NCBI GenBank assembly: GCA_001598975.1
Contig: BBXU01000773.1
Coordinates: 1-23,286 of the forward strand
Reading direction: 5' to 3'
DNA from: Parachlorella kessleri
Taxonomy: Eukaryota; Chlorophyta; Trebouxiophyceae; Chlorellales; Chlorellaceae
Length of the DNA: 23,286 nt
The notes beneath the pieces were generated by a model that saw nothing but the letters and a program-made list of their open reading frames with translations, was not told the DNA's origin and made no database searches. Position numbers and translations under genes: made by a program. Below, one piece after another: positions 9,601-19,115 of this stretch; positions within the stretch are counted from its first letter, which is position 1, and each line of letters starts with the position of its first letter.

Positions 9601-11745
9601 AAGGGGGAGGGCTTGTTTGGCTGGGGAGACCCGCCCTGCCAGTTGGTGTCGCAGTACGTGTTGAAGGTGGAACTGCGGGCAAGTGGCAGGAGCCAGCAAT
9701 GAATGCCTGGAGCTGCAATGCGAGATGAGGACTGACTCACAGGGTGGGTGCTGCACAGGCATCCACCTCAGCAACTACCCCTGGGGTCAACACTAGCCCC
9801 CCCTGGCTCCACAACGCAAGAGGCGCAAAGCCCAGCTAGGGTCCCAGGGCTAGGGGAGAGTGTTCAGACGGCCTTACTCAAAGGTTAGTGACCACTCACA
9901 TCTGATCACCCGACCAGTACTGGGTGATGTAACTGACGCAGTCCGAGGGGATGCCCTGCAGCCATGAGAGCCCACAAACATTGAGTGCGATGTGATGGCC
10001 CCTAGAAAGTGCTGGATTAAGCATGGAAGAGGGAGTATGCTTTTCTGGTGGACTTGCAGCTCGTGGATGCACAGGGAAGCAGTCATGGGAGTACTCAGGT
10101 ACCCGTCGTGCAGAGAGGGGACCAGCCAGGACTTCAGCTGCCAGTACGAAGCATGTTTGGCAAGGCTGTGAGAGTCCATCCCCACCCAGACGCAGCGACA
10201 TGTTCCAAGCAGACGTTAGGCAGGGGCCAACCCAACCGCCATTTCAGCTTCTTGCAGGGCAGGCTTGTGCTGCATGAAGCGGTACACACAAGGTCCCAGT
10301 CTGCTGCTAGCCAACAGCCCCCAGGCAACAGCTCAAGTGCTGCATGGCATGCACCACTCCTTGCGTACCTTGAACCAAGACACGCAGGCAGCCGGGCAGG
10401 TGGTAGGGGTGCCACTCTGGAAGGCGTTGGCGCAGGCGGTTGCACCATCGGAGTAGGCAGTGGATGTGAAATAGGTAATGCAGGCACTGCTGGGGAGCGG
10501 GGGGTTGTCCGTGGAAGGTGAGTTGTCAGGGTAGGGGGAGTCATCAGGGCCGGGGGAGTCACCGGCGCTGGGAGAGTCATCGGGGTATGGGGAGGTATCG
10601 GCACCGGGGGAGAGATTGCCCTGGAAGTCGGTGCCACAGAGCTTGTTCAGCAGGGCCCTGCGGTTTGATACGAGGGCATCTAGTAAAGGTTCGATGTCTC
10701 ACAGTGCCGCAGTTGGCCAAATCAAATCCCCCACTTTGACAGCAGGACGAGCTACTGATGCTTACCACCGCCATCCAGCGCTCCCCGTGAGGGGCTACGT
10801 GTGAAAGCCTAGGTCTCATACTAGGACTATGCAACACATGCAGTGCAGGGGTCCTTCCTGCCAGACAATCAATGCAAAGGCAGCGTACAGGAGTACCGCT
10901 GTATGCAGCATCACCCAGCTGTCTGTGCCTGGATAGACTCACGCAGACTGGGCTGAGATGAAGGTTGAGAGCAAGGACTTGCATGCATCTGGGATGTTCT
11001 GCATGAGGCACACAAGGCTGCTCAATCCTAAACTACTTCGTATATGTACCACCTAGCAGGCTGTGTCGGCGCTTTGTAAAGTCAGTATCAGGGCTGGGAG
11101 ATGCATGGATACCCTCTGCTCGCTTCTATCGTCAGACAGCCCTCCTGGCCAGGGCACGATCGCATCACCAGCCCACAAGGCGTTGTATGGGGGCCACAGT
11201 TCCTGTTCAGAGCTTTCACCAGTACTTGTGTTTTTGGTGATTTCTGGAGCCGCCGCCCCAAGCTCGTCCACCGGCCAGTCAAAGCTAGCAGTTTGTAGCG
11301 CACAGAAACAATCTTTACCTGCAAGAACTTTGCACATCCGGCCGGGCACACTGTGGTCCCAGTCGCGGCCTCGCATGGGTTGTCACCGTTGAAATAGCCC
11401 GTTTGTGCACAAGCGGCATAGTCTGCAAGCCCAGAATTATACTCATGATCAGCCTGTTGCCAGTTCATCCCCCCGGGGGAAGGATAGGCCGATAAGTCAG
11501 TACCACAAGCCTTTACAGCACTGTCTCACGCTGCGAGGTTATAAGCTGTCCTAGAAGTGCATTTCCCATACAACGAAGCAAGGTGTGACAGGACAACAGT
11601 GACGGGGGGTTCATACCAGAGCCCGACACTCCCTGTCAAACCCCGCTGGCTGAGCTCACAGTGCGAGCAACTCGCCTGCTCCTTGGCCAGCAGCTAGCGT
11701 GACAGAGAGGGCTGCCAGCAGCAGCCAAGCATAGGGGCCGCGCAT
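6675..11745 (-). CDS. Secreted Cys-rich, Ser/Pro-rich protein with F-type-lectin-like domain
   Basis: Fourteen phase-consistent exons give 510 residues. In transcript order: 11745-11660, 11520-11319, 10998-10943, 10657-10369, 9955-9900, 9672-9495, 9130-9037, 8584-8451, 8121-8073, 7942-7870, 7690-7567, 7301-7232, 6975-6913, 6733-6675. A signal peptide (MRGPYAWLLLAALSVTLAAG) starts the protein. Residues about 30-115 and 115-230 are two copies of a six-Cys module (CGTD, four internal Cys including a C-P-A-x-C, and a last Cys in a 56-bp exon). Module 2 and the next exon carry Ser/Pro-rich linkers, likely hydroxylated and glycosylated. Residues about 320-505 resemble F-type lectin/F5-8 type C domains: GCCSETRVDLFPWWQYDLGS, CYNRLVPSLITVGN, GRYVTI and a final LALCGIEI. 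Probably a wall or matrix glycoprotein. The usual fucose-binding R-x-D motif is not evident, so ligand binding is unproven. Confidence 0.8.
9511..9626 (-). repeat. 39-bp coding minisatellite, about three copies
   Basis: Three 39-bp units in exon 6 of the lectin-like gene, with GGCTGGTTCGGCTCCGG-type cores at 9532, 9571 and 9610. On the minus strand each encodes the 13-residue unit PSPFPSPSPEPNQ or a close variant. The unit length is a multiple of three, so copy number can change without breaking the frame. Confidence 0.9.
10528..10617 (-). repeat. 18-bp degenerate coding repeat, about five copies
   Basis: Five 18-base units of the type AGGGTAGGGGGAGTCATC on the plus strand. In the lectin-like gene's exon 4 (minus strand) they encode a six-residue D-[DST]-S-P-x-x pattern (for example DTSPYP, DDSPSA, GDSPGP). 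They form the Ser/Pro/Asp-rich linker inside the second Cys module. Confidence 0.8.
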
Positions 11746-12562
11746 GTCCGATCAGTTGCCGGGCTAGAGGGCAGCCGCGTCAGTCTGAAGAAACACGTTG
11801 AGAATGCTGCAATTTTGAGCTCTGAGAGCTTAGCGTGGCTATTGATGGCAACGTGCCAACGCGGTACTGGGTGATCCGGCCATGTCAGATCCTAGTCATA
11901 GCGTGCAAAGCAGGCCTGGCCGCCGACCAGGCCGCGTAGGCAGGGATGGTCGTCAACGCGGTTGCAGGACTGCGCTTGCTGTTGAGATGCTCGCCGGTTA
12001 GGCTGGTCGATGGAAGTGGTATGCAGTGACGGGGTCATGAACTTGTCAAGGTCATGAACCAGGGTCAGGGCTGTCACTTTCGAGGGCTGGCAACCAGGAA
12101 TTGAAGATTGCCAAGCCTAACAGAGGGAGCCGCAGGTAGGGGTACATATCCTGAGCCTGGCATTCTTCAAGTCTGGTGCTGTGGGCCTGTGTGGCATACT
12201 GGACCCAGCAATCATATAACAAGATGCCTTTGCTGGTGTAACCACGCCAGCAGTATGGCCACCTGTGTGCCGGTTCAGCGGCAAGTCTGATGCATGATAA
12301 AGAGGGAGGCTGGTCCCCAGGTGAAGTGTAGACTGCTTGGCAAGGAGCGGCTTGCTAGGGGGAGGACAGTCGGTATGGTTTTCCTGCAAAATGCTCTTGC
12401 ACCGCCCAGCATCAACAAAACAAGCCCGGCCTATGGACTCCCTGCCAAAAGCCCTGATCAGTGGGCCCCCCTGAGGCCGCTAGCAGCAAAACCACCCCCT
12501 GGCATGCCACCAGAGCATCTCAAAACCTGCGTACCATGGCATAGAGCCCTCCACGGCAGTCC
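11746..12562. other. Lectin-like 5' flank and BRCA1-like 3' flank
   Basis: 817 bp between the lectin-like start and the BRCA1-like stop, both on the minus strand. No TATA-like element or TGTAA for the upstream gene was recognised. It contains a hairpin (11913-11933), a short direct repeat GGTCATGAAC at 12033 and 12050, and a minus-strand open stretch (11892-12077) rich in Cys, treated as non-genic. Confidence 0.5.
11913..11933. repeat. Perfect 7-bp stem hairpin
   Basis: GGCCTGG and CCAGGCC separated by a 7-base loop, about 170 bp upstream of the lectin-like start codon. No T-tract or known operator accompanies it. In a GC-rich genome a 7-bp stem may be chance. Confidence 0.4.
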
Positions 12563-15500
12563 TCACACTAGGTAGTCTTGAAGGGGCTTGAGGGTGTAGG
12601 AGCTCACAGTATCCATCAGCCACTTGGAAGAGACTATAGAAACCCCAGCCGCAGCTGCTCGGCTGTACCACTTCTCCTGCTGGAGTGCTGCCACCGCCCC
12701 CTGCCTCGGAGGTCTGCCGTGAGCGCTGCCCTGCTGAGACTGCTGTGCCTGCTGTGGGCTGCCACCCTCAGACGCCTCGCACAGCACGAACGAGGTGCAT
12801 GGGCCCGGCGGGACTGCCCCTGCTGTGCCCGCTCTGGCTTGCACGCTGGGCGGGCGGCTCAGCACGCGGGCGCCGGCGGCCCGGAGCAGCTCCGCTATGT
12901 CTTGCTTGTTGGTGTAGCTGCCTGCGAGCGGGAGGCCAGCAGGGCTACCCTCAACAAAGAGGCGTATCTACTGCCCAGACACGGTGTCAAGCTGTCGCCC
13001 CTGCTTCCGCAGTGCTTGGCACCAGACCCACACAGCCGCCACATGGCAACGCCCGAGCCCCCCTTCCCCTGCGCTAGCCCTGAACGTCTGATAGCAAATG
13101 CACAACTCCTCCCAACAAGCTTGGGCGGCACGCACCTGCCAGGAAAATTTCATAGTCCTGCAGCAGGGGGGGGAGCCCCAGCGCCCTGCTGTGCCTGCTG
13201 GCTGCCGGCCCACCCTCCGCGCCGTTCACATCCCTGGCCACCTGCACGGCGCCAGGCCGGTAGACTGGGTAGATGGGGATCCAGGGCAGGAAGGCTGGAA
13301 ATCTAGGGCGCACCAGTGCGGTGCAGTGGCACATGTGATGATTGCAGTGACAGCTTCACAATCACCACCACCACCACAACCAGGCGCGTCTGAATTCAAG
13401 CAGGAGGGAGCCCTGAGAGCATCATTCTATGTGGTTGCCTGAAAGTACGGCCAGCTGGTCACTTTTTTGTCACAAAGAATCGTATTGTGCAACCCCTCAC
13501 CTCGTAAAGCTCCTCATCCACAGCCTGGCCCCCGGCCAGGCAAGCCTCCAGCCAGCCCTCCGTCATCACCCGCTTGGAGGAAAGCACGGCCATGAGGTAC
13601 TTGTAGGTTCGCCTGTGGCACCGCACAGCATGGTGAAGAGTGACACCCCAGCCATTCGTCACCCCACTCACCCGAGTATGCCACTTAATTGAAGGACAGC
13701 TGGTCCCCCCTGACTGTGACCAATACATATACCCCATACGCCTGGCTGGTGGAGGTGAGTGCCAGGTTGGGAAAACCCACCAACCCCCCACCCCCCTACC
13801 ACCATGAGCTGGGGTTAATTTGAGGTCACTTGGCCATGAGAAGAAAGACAGTGTAGGGTACTTGGCAACGCAGTCCGTGCCATTCAGCCCTAGATGCTGC
13901 ATATGGTGTCATAGGGAGACCGCGGCTCGCCACTGGCTGCACTGCACGGCAAGGCAGCCTGCCGTCGTCATGCATGCACAGGCCCCCAGCTGGTAGGCAA
14001 AGCCATTGAGCAGGCACATCTTACAGGTGACTCACCTAGCAGCCCCATCCACGGTCCCGCAGATCACATGTGTGACCCTGGGACCCCACTTGCTGCTCAC
14101 GCCCGCCCCCGAGGCAGCAGCCACCTGCGCCAGCAGCTCCTTGCCCCTCGCGCTCAGCCCCGAGCCCAGCAGGAGCCAGGCAGAGCACCTGGGGCCCCGC
14201 CAGGGCGCCGGCGCCTCCGCTTTGCCTGCTGAGCCGACCACAGCGGGCGTGGCTGAGCGGCGCCTCGACCGTGTGGGGGCAGCACTGGGTGGGGCACTGG
14301 GTGGCTCCCGGGCCTGCTGTTCCTGCTGTGCCACTGTTGCGGGTGGGCCGGGACGGGTCTGATCCCTTGCTGGTGCCTGTGCAGCAGCAGGGGTGTCGCC
14401 ACCTTTCCCTGTCACTGTCCCAGGTTCCTCAGCGGGGGCAGCAGCGTTGACCACATCGGCCGCAGCACGCGAGCCAGGCGCTGCAGAGACGCGCCGCCTT
14501 TTGCTGTTGCGTCCCTCCTTGCCTTCTGCACCCTGCCGCCGCTCGACCGCTGCCTCCCCTGCAGGGGCGGAAGCTCTCCGGGCCTTGCCACTGCACTTGC
14601 CATGGATAGGGCACCCCCCTCCAACCGGCACCTCCTGCTGCCGCGCTTGCTGCTGCGCTTGCTCTGGCAGCAGCGGGGATGTCAGTGCTGCTGCGCAAGC
14701 TGCTGCGGGGCTGGCGGCTTTGCCTGGGGGAGGCTTCGGCGTGCTACACATTGCGCACTTGCGCTTCTGAGGCTGCAAGCAACAGGAGGGCAGCGCACTG
14801 GCATGGACCTGAGAGCTGGTAGGGGTACGGGTTGGGGCAGTGCAGCAATACATACGCTATCATAGTGGCAGGCTGATGGCGCAAATCGACCTGTCAGGAG
14901 CCGCGTGAGGCCTGGTTCGTGCTGAAATGGAAATCAGCTTCCACCAAGAATTACAAGTCTAATGGCGCCCCGCCTCAATATGCCTGGCGCTCCTCTGGCC
15001 AGGTTGCACCTGCAGGTATCAAGTGTGCCAGCTGTGTCTGTCGAAAGGTCCGCACCTCGTTGAGGAAGGTGCAGGCCTCGCATGCCCACTGTACCAGGCG
15101 GGAGGGCACCCTCCGCCCTGAGGCAGGAGCTATCGTCGGCAGTGTCGGTGAGGGTGCTGCTGCTGCTGTTGCCGCCACTGCTGCAGCTGCTGCTGCCGCT
15201 GTAGGTGTTTCAGCCGCACCTGGAAGGGCTGTGGGAAGGGGTGCTCGTCTGCCTGTCCTTAGGAAAGGCTCCCCTGCGCTATGCCGTGCTGTCTTGTGCT
15301 GCAGAGGTGCTGTAGATACTGAATCATATTGCCGCCCGTCATCCGCCATTGTGCCTGCTGCGCTGTCATGCTGAGCCTCCACACCAGGCCCAGCAGGCAC
15401 AGCACCCTTGTTTGCAGCTGCTGTGCCCACACCAATGTGCATCCTTCCCTGCCGCAGTCCCTTGCTCGCCTTCTTGCAATTGCCCAGGACCGTACTACTA

Positions 15501-18500
15501 GCAACCAGGGGGGCAGGTGCCGCCCCGCCGTCGCCAGGTGAAACGGACTGGAGCCTTGCTTGCGCAGCCGCCACTGCTGTGCCTGCTGCGATGTCGGCTG
15601 CTGGGGGTATGCCATCTGAGGGCCCAGGCACCCTTGTGGTTTGGAAGGCTGGAAGCTGCGCGGGGGCCGGAGTTGCCTGGACCGCGTCCAGGCCCTGCAA
15701 GAAATACTTGTAAGAACAAGAGTGACGCCACATCTTTTCGTTTGACATTTTTGGTGGGGAGGAAGAGGTGCAGGGGAACCTGACTAAAGGCATGTTCTTG
15801 GAGAAGTGGAGAGTTATTGTCCAAATCTTCAACTAGTGGCATACAACATGTCGAATTCTTGGTCTGCAACTGTTTAAGGTGCAGTGGCAGTCGTGAACCC
15901 ACTTGGTCTGTGCGCCAAACACGTGTGTGTCCACCAGAATCTAGTGCAACGCTTCGTCAAACCACTGACCCAATGCCCCCAAGCACCCACCCGCAACATA
16001 CCTGCACAAAGCTGTCTAGCCGCCTGCCGAGCAGGCCAGGGCTGAGGGCTTCAACAGGGCTCAGCCCAGCCACAGGGCTTAAAGCTAGCGTCGGTGACGC
16101 AACAGCCGGCTCGGCACCACCTCTTGACCCACCCAGAGCCACTGCTGCTGCTGCTGGAGGGCTGCTGGGCAAGACAGGTGCTGGTGGTCTTTGGTGCTGC
16201 CCTGGGACATCACGCAGCTCCTGCTGGGCTTGCTGGCCCTGCTGTGCCTGGCTTGCCTGCTGGGCTGTGACTAGCTCCAGCGCCACCCCTTCTCTGTGAC
16301 CACCAGCGCCAGGAGAGTTAGCGTGGGTGGGTGGTTGCGGCCCAGCAAGGGCATCTTGGCTTGCACCCGGCTTCCCCCACGGCTGCCGGGCTGGCAGAGC
16401 AGTCTGGCAGCCTTGAGATTCAAATGCTGGCTGCTGTGCCTGCTGTGTCACCTGCCCTTCAGGCGCAGCAGGCTGCTGGTTCTCCTTCTGGTCCTCCTGC
16501 TGGCCTGCCCTACCCTCTAGTGGTCGCTGCGCCTGCTGTGCCTGCTGAGGCGCACGCTTGGCCGGCGAGCTGTGAGCGCTGGGCAGCGACAGCCTCCTCG
16601 CATTGGTCTCCTCCTGTCGCGCTTTGCCTGCTGCTGCCTGCTGCGCCTGCTGACCGCGCCACCTGTAAAGTCCCGCGAGAGCGGAGGAGGTGACAGACCC
16701 TGAGGGCGACTGCCAGTCAGAGTCCTCCACACCCCGCAGCCACCCCAGCGGCTGCGTCCTGCAGAAGTAAGAGGGGATTGCAACTGTCATCTTTTGATAC
16801 AGCACTGCGCCTTATTGGGGACTGAGGCCTTCAACTGCGCATCCAACGCATACAGATGGGTTCTGCGAAGGTGGTCTACTTATAAAGGCCATCCAGATTT
16901 GAAGCAGGGGGGGACTCATGGTGGGTTTGAAGGCAGCATAGTGGCTGAGGAAGCAAGGGGATGATAACTCGGGTCTGCCTAGGAAGGCCCCCGTCACGTG
17001 ATCAAGTATCAGGCAGTGCGCTGCGCAATGAGCGCAGCGGCTGTGGAAGTGGACAAGGCAGACACTGAATAACAACAGAGGAACGCTGGCGCTCTCAGGG
17101 CGTACTTCAAGCAGGCACTTTGTTGCATGCCCCGTTCATGTTTTGAGTTGTGCATTCCACAGCACTGCAGGCTTACACGTCAGCTATCGCCCACCTGGCG
17201 CCTACTCCTGCGCTGGCCTCATCGCCAGGATGTGGGCCTGCACGCTGCTTTGCACGCTTTGCCTGCCCAGCATGCTCCCCACCACCCGCGGGAGACCGCT
17301 TGCTGGGAGTCTCCCGCCGCTGCTCCTGCTCAATAGGGCCACCATGGATTACTGGCGCCACAGGCACTCCTGCAGAATCCTCCCCTCTACCCACCACCGC
17401 TGCCTGGAATCCTTCGCCTCCTGCTTCAGATGGGGCGGCAGCGATTGCTGCATGGGCCAGGGCAACCGTGCACGCTGCGCCTGCTGGGACGGGCGGCAGG
17501 GCGGCTGTGGTTGGGCCTGGTTCACGCCCCACGGGGGCTCCTTCTTCAGGCTGGCTCCGTGAGCTGTCTGTAGGCTGCCCCTCTGCCAGCCCCGCCGAGC
17601 GCTGTGCCTCCTCTTCTGGCTGGCTGAAATATTGTGTTTCCTCCTTGGGGAGGCTCGCAGCCCGGGCCGCTAGCTCCTCTGCATGCATGGGTAAGGGTTG
17701 TGGAAATGCATCTTGATGGCTTCCCAGCTGGCACAGCCTGTATTTCTCCTGTGACTGGGGTATGACTTGCTTGGGGCCTGGAAGGCAGGGAATTGTAGCA
17801 CCCAGCTACCGCGATCACACAAGCCAGCTATCAGTGTGTAGGCCTTAGCAGAAACTTTCTCTTGAGAGCTCTACCCTTGAAGATTCCTGCCACACCTGGA
17901 CAGCAAGCTGGCTGGGTGGTCTCAATGGGGGTATTGCTCCTCGACGCTAGCACTGGAGCGTTTGTCTGGAGCAATATTAAGCCATTTGAACCTCAGCCAC
18001 ACCACAATCTCAATACGTATTTCACATGTCCAAGTATTGGGCAGTGTCCTGCTTGCCTTTGTGAGCTAGCAGCGCGTGGAAGGCAGCCACCACACGGTCC
18101 ATAGTCTCGTCCCGGTTCACATCCCGGCGGGCCACCTTGGCCTTGCAGACGGGACACTGCTGCTTGTGACGGACGGATTGGGTGATGCACTCTCTGCAGA
18201 GGCCAGAGCAACAGAAAGCTAGGCGTGGTACCTCTTGCGACCCTGCCTCTGTGTTGCTGGTCACTTCCCGCAGTAGCCACACATGAAACCTCCCTCATGT
18301 TGGGTTAAGCACCGATGAGTTCCTCAAGCACGTTATAGAGGTGGTTGACCACAGGCTGATGCAATGTGCTGGGGAGCATAGCACCCCAGGATTTAACCCT
18401 GGGAATGAAGTGCGCCTGTTATGCAGACTCACAAGCAGAAGTAGTGGCAGCACGGCAGGCGGGCAACAGGGGTCTCCATTACTGACAAACTGCAAGGTGA

Positions 18501-18659
18501 CAGCAGTGGCAGGTTGAGCGTATACCAGGTTATATGCTGCTGGCCATAGTCTTGGGCTATTTTATTGCGAGCCCCACAACTCTGAGGCCAACACTGAAAA
18601 AAAAAGCCTCACCATATGCAGCAACTGAGCTCCTTCGACAACCCCTCCAGGAGTTCCAT
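12563..18659 (-). CDS. BRCA1: BRCA1/BARD1-like protein: RING, RanBP2 zinc finger, tandem BRCT
   Basis: Ten exons give 1177 residues. In transcript order: 18659-18613, 18489-18433, 18193-18057, 17777-17195, 16758-16002, 15694-15056, 14772-14036, 13612-13501, 13241-13136, 12921-12563. The RING is complete across exons 1-3 (C13, C16, C29, H31, C34, C37, C48, C51) and is followed by a MDRVVAAF helix typical of BRCA1 RINGs. Residues 730-749 (W-A-C-E-A-C-T-F-L-N, then six residues, then C-A-M-C) exactly fit a RanBP2 zinc finger split by an intron. BRCT1 (about 936-1025) keeps the phosphopeptide S-G (LGSGLS) and Lys (RTYKY); BRCT2 ends SKWLMDTVSSYTL. An SKRRRV stretch suggests nuclear import. Family role: nuclear E3 ligase in homologous-recombination repair. 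The long middle is low-complexity (QQAQQ). Exon 3 needs a GC donor (AAAG/GCAAGC) to stay in frame; a GT donor at 18025 would not. BARD1 is the alternative identity. Confidence 0.82.
12740..12754 (-). repeat. Dispersed CAGCAGGCACAGCAG motif
   Basis: A perfect copy in the last BRCA1-like exon, read on the minus strand as Gln-Gln-Ala-Gln-Gln. It lies inside an insertion that splits BRCT2 between the RVLSRPPS strand and the final helices. Confidence 0.8.
13186..13200 (-). repeat. Dispersed CAGCAGGCACAGCAG motif, other frame
   Basis: A perfect copy in BRCA1-like exon 9, read as Ser-Arg-His-Ser-Arg, a different frame from the QQAQQ copies. Confidence 0.8.
15391..15403 (+). repeat. Dispersed motif in inverted orientation
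   Basis: CAGCAGGCACAGC on the plus strand inside a minus-strand exon (BRCA1-like exon 6). The gene therefore reads its reverse complement, giving Gly-Ala-Val-Pro-Ala-Gly. This shows the motif occurs in both orientations. Confidence 0.75.
15574..15588 (-). repeat. Dispersed CAGCAGGCACAGCAG motif, third frame
   Basis: A perfect copy in BRCA1-like exon 6, read as Ala-Ala-Gly-Thr-Ala-Val. Together with the copies at 12740, 13186 and 15391 it shows use of all three frames plus the inverted orientation. Confidence 0.8.
16203..16655 (-). repeat. Cluster of CAGCAGGCACAGCAG motifs in exon 5
   Basis: Exact or near copies at about 16239-16250, 16431-16445 and 16533-16547, and diverged ones near 16220, 16260 and 16625-16652. 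In this exon most are read as QQAQQ, producing the Gln/Ala-rich middle of the BRCA1-like protein. Spacing is irregular, so this is not a simple tandem array. Confidence 0.75.
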
Positions 18660-19115
18660 GCTGATCTGTAGCAGACGCGTACAGCAAGCCCCCTCGCAGT
18701 TACCGGCACTCAACCAGCTGATCACATTCCACCTGAACAGTACCGCTCAGAGCTGTGTTAATAATTTTTTTTGTCACTACTCGGCTGACTGCACAACCTT
18801 ACAGGAAAGTAAGCGCATTGAAATGCGTTGCTGTGAGCAAGCTGTGGAAGCCGCGCTCGAAACCAAAAAACGTACCCGCCATTGCTCGATAGAGCTTGCG
18901 GATGCCAAAGGTGCGCTCAAAATCAACATCACAAACCGTCACCAACATTGTATTTGTTCACTGGAGCTTCTGAGAACATAGCAAACACCGGTTCATGCCC
19001 TGATGTGATCTGCGTTAGCATGTGCTTGTGTTGACATACCTAGGACTGAGCCACTGGGAAGATTCTCTGTTGACCGTTTTGTTTTGGCAGTCTTGGTAGA
19101 CCTTAGCCAGCAGGG
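18660..19115. promoter_or_regulatory. Bidirectional intergenic promoter of BRCA1-like and CSN1 genes
   Basis: The two genes start on opposite strands with only 456 bp between their start codons, so both promoters must sit here or overlap the 5' UTRs. No TATA box or known binding site was recognised with confidence. The region is less GC-rich than the flanking exons. A plus-strand open frame (18616-18981) crosses it but overlaps BRCA1-like exon 1 and resembles no protein. Confidence 0.55.

Noticed and set aside
12578..13306. Plus-strand open frame of 242 codons
   Set aside because: It lies opposite the last BRCA1-like exons and introns. The minus strand encodes recognisable BRCT2 sequence with correct splice sites, so this frame is a GC-rich shadow.
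14032..14853. Cysteines in BRCA1-like exon 7 considered as part of an extended PHD finger as in plant BRCA1
   Set aside because: The KRKCAMCSTPKP stretch joins WACEACTFLNE from exon 6 with exact RanBP2 finger spacing. The downstream CPIHGKC does not supply the rest of a PHD pattern.
16203..16655. Clustered short repeats considered as a CRISPR-like or classical tandem array
   Set aside because: Spacing is irregular, copies fall inside a coding exon and vary in sequence, and the genome is eukaryotic.
18616..18981. Plus-strand open frame of 121 codons between the two divergent genes
   Set aside because: It overlaps BRCA1-like exon 1 antisense and resembles no protein. It is better explained as promoter and 5' UTR sequence.
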